From contig NC_092809.1 in NCBI RefSeq assembly GCF_040954645.1, positions 133,537,914-133,601,913 on the forward strand: a DNA stretch of 64,000 nucleotides, written 5' to 3'. A program made the position numbers and the translations under genes. How positions within the stretch are numbered: position 1 is the first letter of the stretch; every line of letters starts with the position of its first letter. Origin of the DNA: Diabrotica undecimpunctata. Lineage: Eukaryota; Arthropoda; Insecta; Coleoptera; Chrysomelidae. The notes beneath the pieces were generated by a model. It was given only the letters and a program-made list of their open reading frames with translations. It was not told where the DNA came from and did not search any database. Below, piece by piece: positions 54,185-63,785 of this stretch.

Positions 54185-54972
54185 AAGGGTACAATTAAAT
54201 AACAATAAGATCGGATGCCAACAGTTAAACAGTTAAACATGGATGAAATAAATAGCGAATCAACAAAAATAGGTCTACAAATGAATTATAATAAAACGAG
54301 AATTATGACCAACCAACCAGAAGAATTAATAATTACAATTGCACAAACAATTATAGAACAAGTAGAAGAATATGTATATTTGGGACAACTAATTAAATTT
54401 AAATAAAGAAAATCAGACCGGAGAAATAAAGAGAAGGATACGGTTGGCTTGGGTATCCTTTGGAAAACTTTCCTATATACTAAAAAATAGAAAGTACCCC
54501 CAATATTTAAAAACAAGAGTCTTCAACCAATGTATACTGCCTGTTCTCACCTACGGTTCTCAAACTTGGACGTTTACAAAGAAAAACATGGAAAAAATAG
54601 CTAAGATCCAAGGAGCCATGGGAAGGCAAATGCTGAACATCAGGCTATCAGACAAGAAAAAGAAATACTTGGATCCGCAACAAAAAAAAAGTGACTGATG
54701 TATTAACGCAGATAGCAAAACTTAAGTGGAAGTTCGCTCGACATACCATACGACAGAAAGACGACAGATGGAATAAGATGATTATACACTGGAGACCATA
54801 TAGTTACAAACGAAAAAGAGGAAGGCCACAAATGCGATGGTCAGATGACTTGAAGAAACACGCAGGCCCAAAGTGGATACAAACTGCCCACAATAGAGAG
54901 ACGTGGAAGAAGAAAGAGGAGGCCTATGTCCAAAATTGGACAGCAAGGGCTGTATAGATAGATAGATAGATA
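54185..54972 (+). pseudogene. RTE-like LINE 3' half with TAGA tail
   Basis: Frames encode EINSESTKIGLQMNYNKTRI, QVEEYVYLGQLI, then SFGKLSYILKNRKYPQYLKT, VFNQCILPVLTYGSQTWTFT, KIAKIQGAMGRQMLNI, and KLKWKFARHTIRQKDDRWNK, KRGRPQMRWSDDLKKHAG, ending WTARAV. The stop lies within a TAGATAGATAGATAGATA tail, the simple-repeat 3' end of RTE-type elements. 5'-truncated after the YADD motif. Two or three frameshifts. Confidence 0.8.
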
Positions 54973-55089
54973 CCAACAGTTACAAAGAAGGTGTAATAAA
55001 AAGCAACACTCATATTGAACCTAACCAAATCTAACCTAAGAAAAATGGAGGGAGATAGGCATAATGTATGTCTCTAAAGTTTTCGGAAA

Positions 55090-56096
55090 ATTTTAGATTT
55101 AAAAGTATTATTGATAAGAAGCATTGGCTCAAGTTGCCATTGGAAATCAAAGTTAATAAACAACTTAAACGATATAAACAATGTCAGTTTTGTCAAATAC
55201 GGTTCGTTAAGATGTCGTACAAACTTAATATTCGTCAAAGTATTTTGTACCAAAACGCGATATTGTAAGAATTTTTAGTGATCAAAATATTTCTGTGTCA
55301 ACGATTTACCAGACAAATAGAGAGTGCGAAAATGGTATAGCATGCCTTAATTTGCCCAAAAGTGGAAGTCCAAGAGTTTTAACTCCTGCTGAAGATATAA
55401 AACAACAAAAGCTCCTAAATACACACCAGCTCAGTTAGAAAAAATTCCTAGATGTTGCCGTGCATTGAGACGTATTCATTTTCTTGGTAAAATTCTCATT
55501 ACTGATGATGAAAATTATTTTACTTTATCCAATTCCGAAATGAAGGGCAACGACGGATTTTATACACGCAATGTACAAGATGCACCGGACGAAGTTTGGT
55601 TTAAGGGAAAAGTGAAATTTGCCGATAAAATTTTAGTATGCCATCATAGAAGCTGGTGTTTTTCAGCCGTTTGTTGGGCGTGTTCGCGGTAAAGCTCTCA
55701 ATGCCGACAATTACGTTGACAGGTGTCTTGTAAAGCTTGTTCAATTTATAAATACTCATCAGTTCAATAATGAAATCATATTTAGGCCCGACCTAGCGTG
55801 ATGCCATTACGTCAGAAGAACGACAGATTGGTTAACTGCTCAAAATATAAATTTTGTTCCCAAGCCGACAACCCTCCAAACGTGTCTCAGGCGAGGCCTA
55901 TAGAAGAGTTTTGGGCTGTTTTGAGTCGAATGCTGTATAATAATGGCTGGGAAGTCCAAAATGAAGATTAGTTACGGCGAATAATAATTTTACAAAAGTT
56001 TTGTGAGGTCGACTTAGAAACAGTCCAAAGGCTTATTGCACATGCAAGACCAAATTTACGTGCCATCAAGGATCAAAGACCTTTTTCTGTTCTATA
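55090..56096 (+). pseudogene. Tc1/mariner-like transposase relic
   Basis: Across frames: VRIFSDQNISVSTIYQ (HTH region, about 55265-55310), KSGSPRVLTPAEDIK, then an open segment LITDDENYFTLSNSEMKGND (first catalytic Asp) and APDEVWFKGKVKFADKILV. Next EAGVFQPFVGRVRGKALNAD, FRPDLA (second Asp; a stop replaces the following Ser before CHY), TDWLTAQNINFVPKP, RPIEEFWAVLSRM-like sequence (third acidic site) and LLQKFCEVDLET. At least four frameshifts or stops. Confidence 0.75.
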
Positions 56097-56152
56097 AAAA
56101 TACATTATAAACCTTAAATCTTAAATATGTAGACTTAATTTCCTGTATTTAC

Positions 56153-56226
56153 ATATATGACCCCAGATATGGGGTCAGCCACACTGCCATATCTGGGTCA
56201 TATCCCAGATATGACCCCAGATATGG
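56153..56226. repeat. Interleaved palindromic ATATGACCCCAGATATGG repeats
   Basis: Four or five copies, in both orientations, of CCAGATATG/CATATCTGG with GACCC/GGGTC. They replace the expected start of the Jockey fragment and look like a rearranged 5' junction. Confidence 0.8.
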
Positions 56227-56470
56227 CACAGCATCTAAATCTCACTTACTGAAACTTCAGCGTTTCCAATCTAAAGTTTTGAGACATATTACCAATGCAC
56301 CGTGGTATGTGCCCAGTTATGCTATACATCGAGACCTTCAGATCCAAAATATTAAAGACAGTCAGTGGCACTTACAAAAATAGACTACTGAACCATCCAA
56401 ATACGCTTGCCGAAGACCTACTTAAGCGACCGAGGAGATGAAGACTAAAACGCCGTGATCCCTTAGACCT
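56220..56470 (+). pseudogene. Jockey ORF2 C-terminus
   Basis: This encodes TASKSHLLKLQRFQSKVLR, HITNAPWYVPSYAIHRDLQI, then after a frame change YKNRLLNHPNTLAEDLLKRP and RLKRRDPLDL. LQRFQSKVLR.ITNAPWYV is the hallmark end of insect Jockey-type RT proteins. Confidence 0.8.
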
Positions 56471-57028
56471 TTCTATACCTTTATATACATAAACGTATAC
56501 TCTATCATTTTATAGCTACAACTTATACTGTATATACCTACAACTATTGCTATTTTTTTAATATGTTAGTATATGTCTTTGTAAATTGTTATTTATATTT
56601 TAAATATTTATATATATATTGTTATGATATGTAAAATCGAGAAAAATATTGGGTTGATTAAAATATTTCAAAGTTCAAAAACATTAAAATAATTCAGATA
56701 AGTAGGATAATAACCAACAAACATTTCGAAGAAGGAAAGTTTTTAGATTCTTGGATTACCTGTATTAAACAAAATGTAAGCTATGCATAAATTATTTCTT
56801 TGTTATACTTGAGTGACCCGCATAATTTTAAGTGAAATCCAAAGACAATTGAACCGGGTTTTCCAAATACATTAATGCAGTGATTAGAGACAATAGAAGA
56901 GATTTTAGAAAGAGGTTTTTGTTAGTTTTTAAGAATTATAGAAAAATATTATTTGTAAATAAGTTTTAGGAAATTTTATAATTATAGGTAAAAATTTGTT
57001 TGTTATCTAAATGAAAAAATGGGGGAAT

Positions 57029-57940
57029 TGTGACGAGTTTTGATTGGCGGAGATTGAAAAAGGTGGGATAGGTATGTAGGAATGAAAGTTTAGCTAGATT
57101 TAGGAGAGAGAAAAGATAATCAGTTGGTTTTCCAAGTCTGTAAGACGAACAGGGATTGTTCTCTGGCGGTTCCCGAGAAGTAGCAAGCAGTAGTGTTGAA
57201 TGTTAGTGAGTTTTTGTGGAGTTAGTGTATCTGACAGAAGCTGAAGCAGCAAAATATTGTAAGTCATATTTTTCTACTTATATTCCAAGAGTCACTGTTC
57301 AGGCCAACGAGAGATTCAGTTTATCGTAAAGAGAAGATATTCCAAGAGTCATTTTTCACTCGGGCCAACGAGAGATTCAGTTTATCGAGAGGAGAAAGGC
57401 TATCATAATTTGAATGATTTGTGCTTTTGAAGGAGATCATTAAGGACGATATACTTGCAACAATCTGTTGTAAGATTGCTGATTACATAGGGAGCGGTTG
57501 AGAGGAGATAATATAGTCTACAAGGGACACGGATTTGGACCACTCATCATCAGAGAGAGATATTTTTGTTTTCTGCAGTTTTTTCTTTTATTGATAACAC
57601 AACTTTTACACTTAATTTAGAAAGGATATAAATATTTTGATTAGGAGAGTTAGAATAGTTTGGGATTTTGAGATTTCAATTAATATTGTTTGTACCATTA
57701 ATTTTGATTGTTCACGTACGTAGAACAAAATTTTGAGAATCATTATATGAGATTTGTTTATTGAAAACTTTTGAGTGTGAATTATTTCATTATAGAAGAA
57801 TTAAAGAATTAAAAGAATTATAACTGAGATAAAAGAATTAAAAATTGTGATAGAGTCATAATCATATCATTTAAATAATTTTAATTAATCAAAAAATTAA
57901 TTAGCTAATTATTGCTTGGCGCACCAAGACTTTAAATATC

Positions 57941-57943
<3 letters not shown>
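57029..57943 (+). repeat. LTR-like block, possible solo LTR
   Basis: It begins TGTGACGAG and ends ATATCACA, giving a short TGTGA/TCACA terminal inversion. It contains an imperfect internal duplication (57288-57335 and 57342-57395, both with CCAACGAGAGATTCAGTTTA). TTGGCGCACC (57917-57926) resembles a primer-binding site just inside a gypsy LTR. A second LTR and a clean TSD are lacking, so the boundaries are uncertain. Confidence 0.35.

Positions 57944-57946
<3 letters not shown>

Positions 57947-58003
<57 letters not shown>
57947..58003. repeat. (TA)n microsatellite
   Basis: A pure AT/TA run of about 57 bp. Confidence 0.98.
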
Positions 58004-58005
<2 letters not shown>

Positions 58006-58232
58006 AATTTTTGTCACTGGACAGATCTCCCCTGTGTTAATTACGTGATAAACTTATTGATTATTGTTTTTATTGTAGAAACAGATTACAATAAATAAAG
58101 GATGCAAAAAAATATATGTAGACTTAATTTCCCGTATTTAATTAATAAAATAAACTTAATTTATAATTAGAAAATACATATTTATTTTTTCCGAAAACTT
58201 TAGGGATATGCGTAAGACATATTATAATACAA

Positions 58233-58462
58233 ATAGATTGATCGTTGCAATACCAGCCCATTTCTCCCAGTGCGATAGAGAAAGCATTTACTGCATCTCT
58301 TTCTAATTTGCCAGGTTTATCGACCACGTGACCTAAGTGACCAATGATAAGGTCATGTGATCGATAAACCCAGCCCATTAGAAAGAGATGCAGGGACGGC
58401 TTTGCGTCAGTTTTCTCTGTAGCACTGGGAGAAATGGGCTGGTATTGCAACAATCAGTCTAT
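58233..58462. mobile_element. Palindromic MITE (230 bp)
   Basis: The two halves are near-perfect complements. Outer 22 bp: ATAGATTGATCGTTGCAATA.. and, complemented, ATAGACTGATTGTTGCAATA... Both continue CCAGCCCATTTCTCCCAGTG, and the inner arms share GCATCTCTTTCTAAT and TTTATCGA, closing on a short loop near 58340-58355. The 103-codon antisense frame is a by-product of the palindrome. No obvious TSD. Confidence 0.8.
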
Positions 58463-59200
58463 CTTGTATTTTATGTCTATGAAAATAGGTGACTTGAAAA
58501 ATATATAGAACGACTTTAACTTACATAAAAAAGATAAAGAATCAGGTAGAATAAGTAAAAAAAAATGATTCAAACATACCATTAGACAGAGGGAAATATT
58601 AATATGAAAATAGAACACAAATTACATAAATAAATTATTTCTAGACTATAGACAGGGAAGTTCGTCTGAAAACACTCTAGACCAGTGTTTCCAAACATTT
58701 TTACCCAGTAGGCCTAACCCATAATGTTGAATTTTTCGAAATTTATTCAATGCGCTCAAGTCTGTTTATGAAAAAAACACTTATTAGCTACCTTGAAATT
58801 GGCAGATTAGTAAACGTGCTAAAACCGCTTTTCACTGGGTAGAAAAAGCTGTCAAAAACTTTTTTATGAAAAACTGAACTGAACTTACAACGAAGAACTG
58901 TTAAAACTGTTCCTGAACTCCACCATAAGTTCTTGGTTAAGGCTAATTGTGATCAGTTCTTCTTGTAGTATGACACCCATTGTGGTATTTCTATAGTAAA
59001 ACCATCGTCAAACCAGATGGAAAAATCTCTGTGAGGGTCATTTTAATTTTTGATAAAAGGTCAACTTCTTGGATGTTTATTAATGACAAAAATTTGCGTT
59101 GTTAGATGTTTTGCTTCATTAGATTAAATTTGCCTTGATGGAATTTGATTTTATTAATTCAGACTGTTTTTTCATTACTTTGTAATGAATTTTTCATACT
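58463..59200. other. Unassigned sequence
   Basis: CAGTGTTTCCAAACATTTTT at 58683-58702 resembles a hAT terminal sequence, but no partner was found. Otherwise no motif. Confidence 0.4.
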
Positions 59201-59204
59201 TTGT

Positions 59205-60087
59205 AAAATAAAGGTTGTTTTTTTAGAGGTATAGAAATGTAAATTGGTAACACTTCTTTAACTGTAGGCCATTTTGACAGCTGTCAAGTATTTATGTTAA
59301 GTTCGGTTTGGAATTTCAGCATCAATAGACTTGATGCCCGAACAACGCTTCCAAATTGTACAAATTTATTTTGAAAATTGTGGTTCTGTTCGAAATACGT
59401 ATCTCGCACGTATTCGTAAAATAATTCGATTAACTATGGAACGCTTTTATAAAAAGTTTACTTTAAATGATAATATGCATCAACAGACACGTCGTACAGT
59501 GCGTACAGAAGAAGTTGTGGCTTCTGTAGAGCGTAGCATACAGGAAGACCCGAATTAGTCTATCTGACTTCGTGCACAGCAGGTGGTTACGTGTCCGTCC
59601 ACTTTATGGAAGATTTTGAGGAAAGATCTTGTTTTGCGTGTTACAAAATAAAACTCATTCAATCACGCAAAAATTTAAGGTACATCATCAACTAGCAAGG
59701 CGTAGATTCGTAGATTCGGTGAGTGGGTCCATAACGAGAATGCCGTTGATTCCGATTTTCATAAGCGAATTTTGTTTAGGGATAAAGCTCACTTTTGGTT
59801 GAATGGCTACACCAACAAACGAAACTGCTCTATTTGGAGTTAAAATAATCCTCACATATATATCGAGAATCCATTACACCCAGAAAACTGACTGTTTGGT
59901 GTGCTTTATGGTCTGGTGAAATCATTGGACCGCACTTCTTCAAAAATAATGCTGGCCAAAACGTTAACGTTAATGGTGACCGCTATAGAGCCATGATTAC
60001 TGCTTTTCCATTCTTCCATTTAACAACCATGATGTGCAGGAACTCTCGTTTCAATAAGACGACGCAACATGTCACATATCTCATGCC
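59205..60087 (+). pseudogene. Mariner-type transposase, 5' part
   Basis: Frames encode MPEQRFQIVQIYFENCGSVR, RTVRTEEVVASVERSIQEDP, TLWKILRKDLVLRV, then FHKRILFRDKAHFWLNGYTN (first catalytic Asp in FRDKAHF), KRNCSIW, NPLHPEN, GVLYGLVKSLD and a damaged WFQQDGATCHTS motif near 60050-60085 (FQ stop DDATCHIS). A LINE inserted precisely here; the gene resumes at 61473. Several frameshifts. GGTTGTTTTTTTAGAGG at ~59212 may be its 5' terminus. Confidence 0.75.
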
Positions 60088-61461
60088 TTCTTCTTCTTAA
60101 AGTTCCATCTCCTATCGGAGGTTAGATATCATAACGGCTATGGTCACTTTGTTAGCTGCTGCTCTGAAAAGTTGTAGTGAACTACAGTTAAACCATTCTC
60201 TAAGGTTTTTCAGCCAGGAGATGCGTCTTCTTCCTATGCTTCTTCTTCCTTGGATCCTTCCTTGCATAATAATTCTCAGCAGCTCATATTTTTCTCCTCT
60301 GGTTATGTGACCCAAATATTCTAGTTTTCTTCTTTTTATGCTGTTCATAATTTCTAACTCCTTATTTAGACGTCGTAGTACCTCAGCATTGGTAATCCTT
60401 TGAACCCACTGAATTTTTAATATTCTTCTGTAACACCACATTTCGAACGCTTCTATTTTCCTTATGTGTTGTTTCTTCAATGTCCAAGCTTCCATTCCGT
60501 ATAGTAAGATAGAAAATATGTAACATCTTAGAGCCCTCAATCTGAGATGCAACTGAAGGTCTCTGTTGGTAAGCATTGTCTTCATTTTCACAAATGCTTG
60601 CCTTGCAGTTTCAATTCGGACTTTGATTTCTCTGCTTTGGTCATTTTTGTCATCAACCCAGGTTCCCAGATATTTATATGTCTCTACTTTTTCTATTTGG
60701 GTTTGCTCTATAATTAATCTTTCATTTCCATGTTGCGTTTTTGAGACAATCATGAATTTAGTTTTTCTCTTATTTATTTTTAGTCCGTATCTAATGCAAT
60801 AATCGTTAATTCTATTTACCAATTCTTGTAGTGATTCCAGGGTGTCTGCCATTATAACGGTGTCATCAGCGAATCTTATGTTATTTACTATTCTTCCGTT
60901 TACAGAGATTCCATCACCCAGATCCGCTATCGCTTCCTGGAATATGGCTTCACTGTACACGTTAAACAGTAATGGTGACAGAACACAGCCCTGTCTTACT
61001 CCTCTCTTTATATCTATATTTTCGGACTTTTGTTCTTCTATCTTTATATTGGCCTTTTGATTCCAATACAGATTGATAATGATTCGTAAGTCTCGTCTGT
61101 CTATATCTTTGTTTCTCAGTATTTCTATTAGTTTTTCATGTCGGACCCTGTCGAATGCCTTCTCGAAGTCGATGAAACAGGAATAAATATCTAGGTTCAT
61201 ATCTAAGCATCTTTGAGAGAGGACATTAAAAGCAAACAATGCCTCTCTCGTTCCCAGTCCCTTGCGGAACCCAAACTGAGTATCATCCATATTATCTTCT
61301 AGTTTTCTATATAATCTTCCATGAATCACCTTTAGAAATATTTTGAGGGTATGGCTTATTAGTGATATTGTCCTATAGTTTGAACAATCTTTGGCATATA
61401 CTGTTTTTGGTATTGCTACAAAGGTGGACACCAACCATTCCTGTGGGATTTTTCCAGTTTT
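60088..61461 (-). mobile_element. Young 5'-truncated GAAGAAG-tailed LINE with 11-bp TSD
   Basis: TATCTCATGCC lies at 60077-60087 and 61462-61472. Minus-strand 3' end: GGAACTTTAAGAAGAAGAAG. Removing the element rejoins the mariner frame (CHISHA + TIGLLKETFGNR). The RT body has no stop or frameshift. Confidence 0.95.
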
Positions 61462-61476
61462 TATCTCATGCCACAA
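60112..61476 (-). CDS. LINE reverse transcriptase, open but 5'-truncated
   Basis: A 454-codon uninterrupted frame. Motifs: PQEWLVSTFVAIPK (~11-24), SLISHTLKIFLKVIHGRLY, DTQFGFRKGLGTREALF, CFIDFEKAFDRVRH (motif A), RGVRQGCVLSPLLFNVYSE, NNIRFADDTVIMAD (active site), GLKINKRKTKFMIVS, LYGMEAWTL, EAFEMWCYRRILKIQW, LEYLGHITRGEKYEL and RRRISWLKNLREWFNCSS, ending VMISNLR. The ATG and first few codons (MWHEI) come from the mariner target and TSD, not the LINE, so this is a chance translatable chimera. No endonuclease is present, so it cannot retrotranspose alone. Confidence 0.88.
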   Translation of the reverse strand: MWHEIKTGKIPQEWLVSTFVAIPKTVYAKDCSNYRTISLISHTLKIFLKVIHGRLYRKLEDNMDDTQFGFRKGLGTREALFAFNVLSQRCLDMNLDIYSCFIDFEKAFDRVRHEKLIEILRNKDIDRRDLRIIINLYWNQKANIKIEEQKSENIDIKRGVRQGCVLSPLLFNVYSEAIFQEAIADLGDGISVNGRIVNNIRFADDTVIMADTLESLQELVNRINDYCIRYGLKINKRKTKFMIVSKTQHGNERLIIEQTQIEKVETYKYLGTWVDDKNDQSREIKVRIETARQAFVKMKTMLTNRDLQLHLRLRALRCYIFSILLYGMEAWTLKKQHIRKIEAFEMWCYRRILKIQWVQRITNAEVLRRLNKELEIMNSIKRRKLEYLGHITRGEKYELLRIIMQGRIQGRRSIGRRRISWLKNLREWFNCSSLQLFRAAANKVTIAVMISNLR

Positions 61477-61590
61477 TTGGTTTATTGAAGGAAACGTTTG
61501 GTAACCGCATCCAAGCGCTCTCCCTGCGATTTCTCTTGTAAAATAAAAAATCGAATCACCGATTCATATTGATCTTTTTCCATTTTTCTA
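61473..61590. pseudogene. Mariner continuation and antisense mariner HTH start
   Basis: The plus strand continues the split mariner (ATIGLLKETFGNR, 61473-61500) for only a few residues. On the minus strand MEKDQYESVIRFFILQ (about 61585-61535) matches the N-terminal HTH of another mariner family. The junction of two transposase pieces in opposite orientation marks a rearrangement. Confidence 0.5.
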
Positions 61591-61789
61591 AAATTCTCGG
61601 ACACGCTTGTATTCATACGCAGTCTAAACAAAACTACGACTCTGACTTGCTCTTGAGATAGTAGCGTCATGGGGCGGTGAGGCTAAGTGCTTATCGGATC
61701 ACTTACGTATGCACACACACACTGGCTAATTCACTTAGTTCCAGTGCCATAAAACAAAACACACAAGTAGACAAGAAATTTTTAACATC

Positions 61790-62110
61790 ATGGCTAATTT
61801 TATCAATAGCAACAATTAAGTGTATTGTTGCTAAAAAGAAATTCTTTTGAATATATCCAAGTGCCGGCTGGTGTAGCTTTTAACACCTCTTCAACAACTG
61901 GAAAAATCAGTTGTTCTCCGATATTATAAGGTTTTCTGATTATTCTATGAATAGTCAGATGCCAGCAAACCTTTATTGTCTCTTTTTAAAATTGGAACAA
62001 CCATGTTATATATCATACTACTTTTCTGAAGCTTTTATTTCACATTTTTCAAGGACAACAAATGTTTCCTTATTTTATCAGATTAACACCTTCATAGACG
62101 ATCCAGTAGC
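61790..62110 (-). pseudogene. hAT/ZBED-like transposase fragment
   Basis: The minus strand encodes (about 61935-61820) GEQLIFPVVEEVLKATPAG, SKEFLFSNNTLN, followed by DKISHDVKNFL. This resembles the GE.L..P.......L..........LSNNTV..RI..M..D segment of ZBED/FAM200-type hAT transposases. Stops interrupt it; the assignment is moderate. Confidence 0.4.
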
Positions 62111-62126
62111 TTGTATGTTTTTATAG

Positions 62127-63130
62127 AAATACTTTGTTGCAAAAAAGTTTCATGAGTAGGTGTCAGTTCGATGTGGATGGAATAGAACCAAGCTTCAAAT
62201 AGTCAATACTATACTGCCTACATTTCTTTTTCTTCTTAGACATGTTAGATTCTCTGATACTATATTCTTTAAATTAATATATTAATTGATATTCATATTC
62301 ATTTTATAATTTTTTTAAAATTCGCTTTATTTGACATAAGTCCTGGCACATTAAATGGACAAAATGGACAAAAAAATTTCATGATATGTTTAATCCGGTA
62401 CATTGTTACAAACTTTATACCTTTTATTTCTCATAGATGGTAATTTATGTTCAAAATAATAATAGCTGTCTAAATAGTCTAAATACATAGTCATTCAGGA
62501 TCCATAAGCAATGAGAATGTTATTTATTGTTGAAAATAATGTTCGTGTTAGGTCAAGTCGATTAACTAAGTTGGATGTACTCGCAATTTTAGAAGAAACG
62601 GATGCATTTTATAAATGTATATTCTTGATATGCTATAATTAATCAAGCTATAAAAATATGTTTTTGAAAAGATCATGATCTATAATATCAGCAAATATGT
62701 TTAGTAAAAGGACGGGCAAATACAAACTAAATCTTTAATTTTGTTGTTAATGTCGTTGTTGTTTTGGTGTCATTAAGCCAAAACACAAGTAAACTTTCAA
62801 GATATTATCTTTAATTATATTTCATTTGTATACTTGGCTTATAAAAGAAATTTTACAGAAATAAAACAAATAGTTAAATCGATTTCTAAAATGATAAAAT
62901 TCTCTTTGATTTGTTACAAATAGTCATTAATATAGTTTTTAAGAATTTCCAGATAATGTAGCAATTATCATACCATTATTCCAACTGTATAAACTGGACA
63001 GTTTTGTCTAAAATTCTACACAAGATAGGAGTTTATTATTATTCGTCAGCTCTTGTGAAAAGTCTGTAAGGGTTGATTGATCAATGACTGACCTAAGTCT
63101 ATGCGATTCCATCGATTCCATTCTAACATG
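62127..63130. other. Unassigned AT-rich sequence
   Basis: No recognised motif on either strand. Confidence 0.5.
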
Positions 63131-63139
63131 AAATGTTGT

Positions 63140-63785
63140 AGATGATCTATATAATAGTAACCATTTTCCCATTCTCAACAAATAATGAAGAAAAATCACC
63201 AGGAACAGCAATAAAGTGAAAGATTTCTAATACTGACTGGGCAAGTTTCAAAACTTAAGTAGGCCGCCAAATGGTACAAACTTTCTTCTCTGGAAATATA
63301 AATAATGAAGTAGATAGTTTTAACAAATGTATTATCTCCGCTGCTGAAAATTACGCAGGAAAAAGTACTTTTAGAAAAGAAAATTAACACCGTGGTGGAA
63401 TGAACATTGTGCAACTGCTGTAAAAGATTATAAAACTGCTCTTCATAAGTACTACCAAACAGAAGTGACGTAAACTCCATCTGTTTTAAAACTGTATACG
63501 TAAGTGTATAACTACATTTTCACTTTAACTCATAATGCTGCCCCTTCTCAAGTCTAGAAGAAAATTAATCAAATACGGGGAAAAATACGCACACGGGAAT
63601 TTCACCTCTTTTACATATAAGTAATTTAGTAACTGATAATCAACAAATCATTAATCTAATTACCGAAAATTTCTATTTTCTAAAAAAAGAATGGACTCAA
63701 AGAAACAAATCCTCCTGTACAATATCCTTCCCAATCTCTCAAATTTGACTATACTGTCTTAAACACTTCGTTTACAATAAACGTA
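63140..63785 (+). pseudogene. Jockey/I-like LINE linker and pre-RT relic
   Basis: This encodes SNTDWASFKT, FFSGNINNEVDSFNKCIISA, AENYAGKSTF, TPWWNEHCATAVKDYKTALH and KYYQTEV (63210-63470), then ISNLVTDNQQIINLITENFY (63617-63676). The PWWN.E......... and NLVTDN..I...I...F blocks are the endonuclease-RT linker of Jockey/I-type LINEs. The RT motifs themselves are not reached. Single frameshifts and stops. Confidence 0.65.

Larger units (their letters stand above)
56152..58113 (+). mobile_element. Jockey-type 3' fragment insertion with 27-nt TSD
   Basis: 56125-56151 and 58114-58140 are the same 27-nt sequence with one mismatch (starting ATATGTAGACTTAATTTCC). The insert starts in Jockey coding sequence and ends AATAAATAAAGGATGCAAAA plus a short A-run, a poly(A)-type LINE end. 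Most of its length is noncoding and includes an LTR-like block. Confidence 0.75.
55055..58222 (+). mobile_element. Tc1/mariner-like transposon, split by nested retroelements
   Basis: Terminal inverted repeats: 55068-55090 (ATGTCTCTAAAGTTTTCGGA...) and the complement of 58187-58209 (ATATCCCTAAAGTTTTCGGA...), 20 of 23 positions identical. Between them is a decayed transposase (55090-56096), and the 3' flank is interrupted by a 1.96-kb retroelement insertion with a 27-nt duplication. Without the insertion the element is ~1.2 kb, normal for mariners. Confidence 0.75.

Noticed and set aside
58142..58453. 103-codon minus-strand frame
   Set aside because: It spans a near-perfect palindrome, so the protein is a by-product of the MITE.
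58683..58702. hAT-like terminus CAGTGTTTCCAAACATTTTT
   Set aside because: No inverted partner or 8-bp duplication was found.
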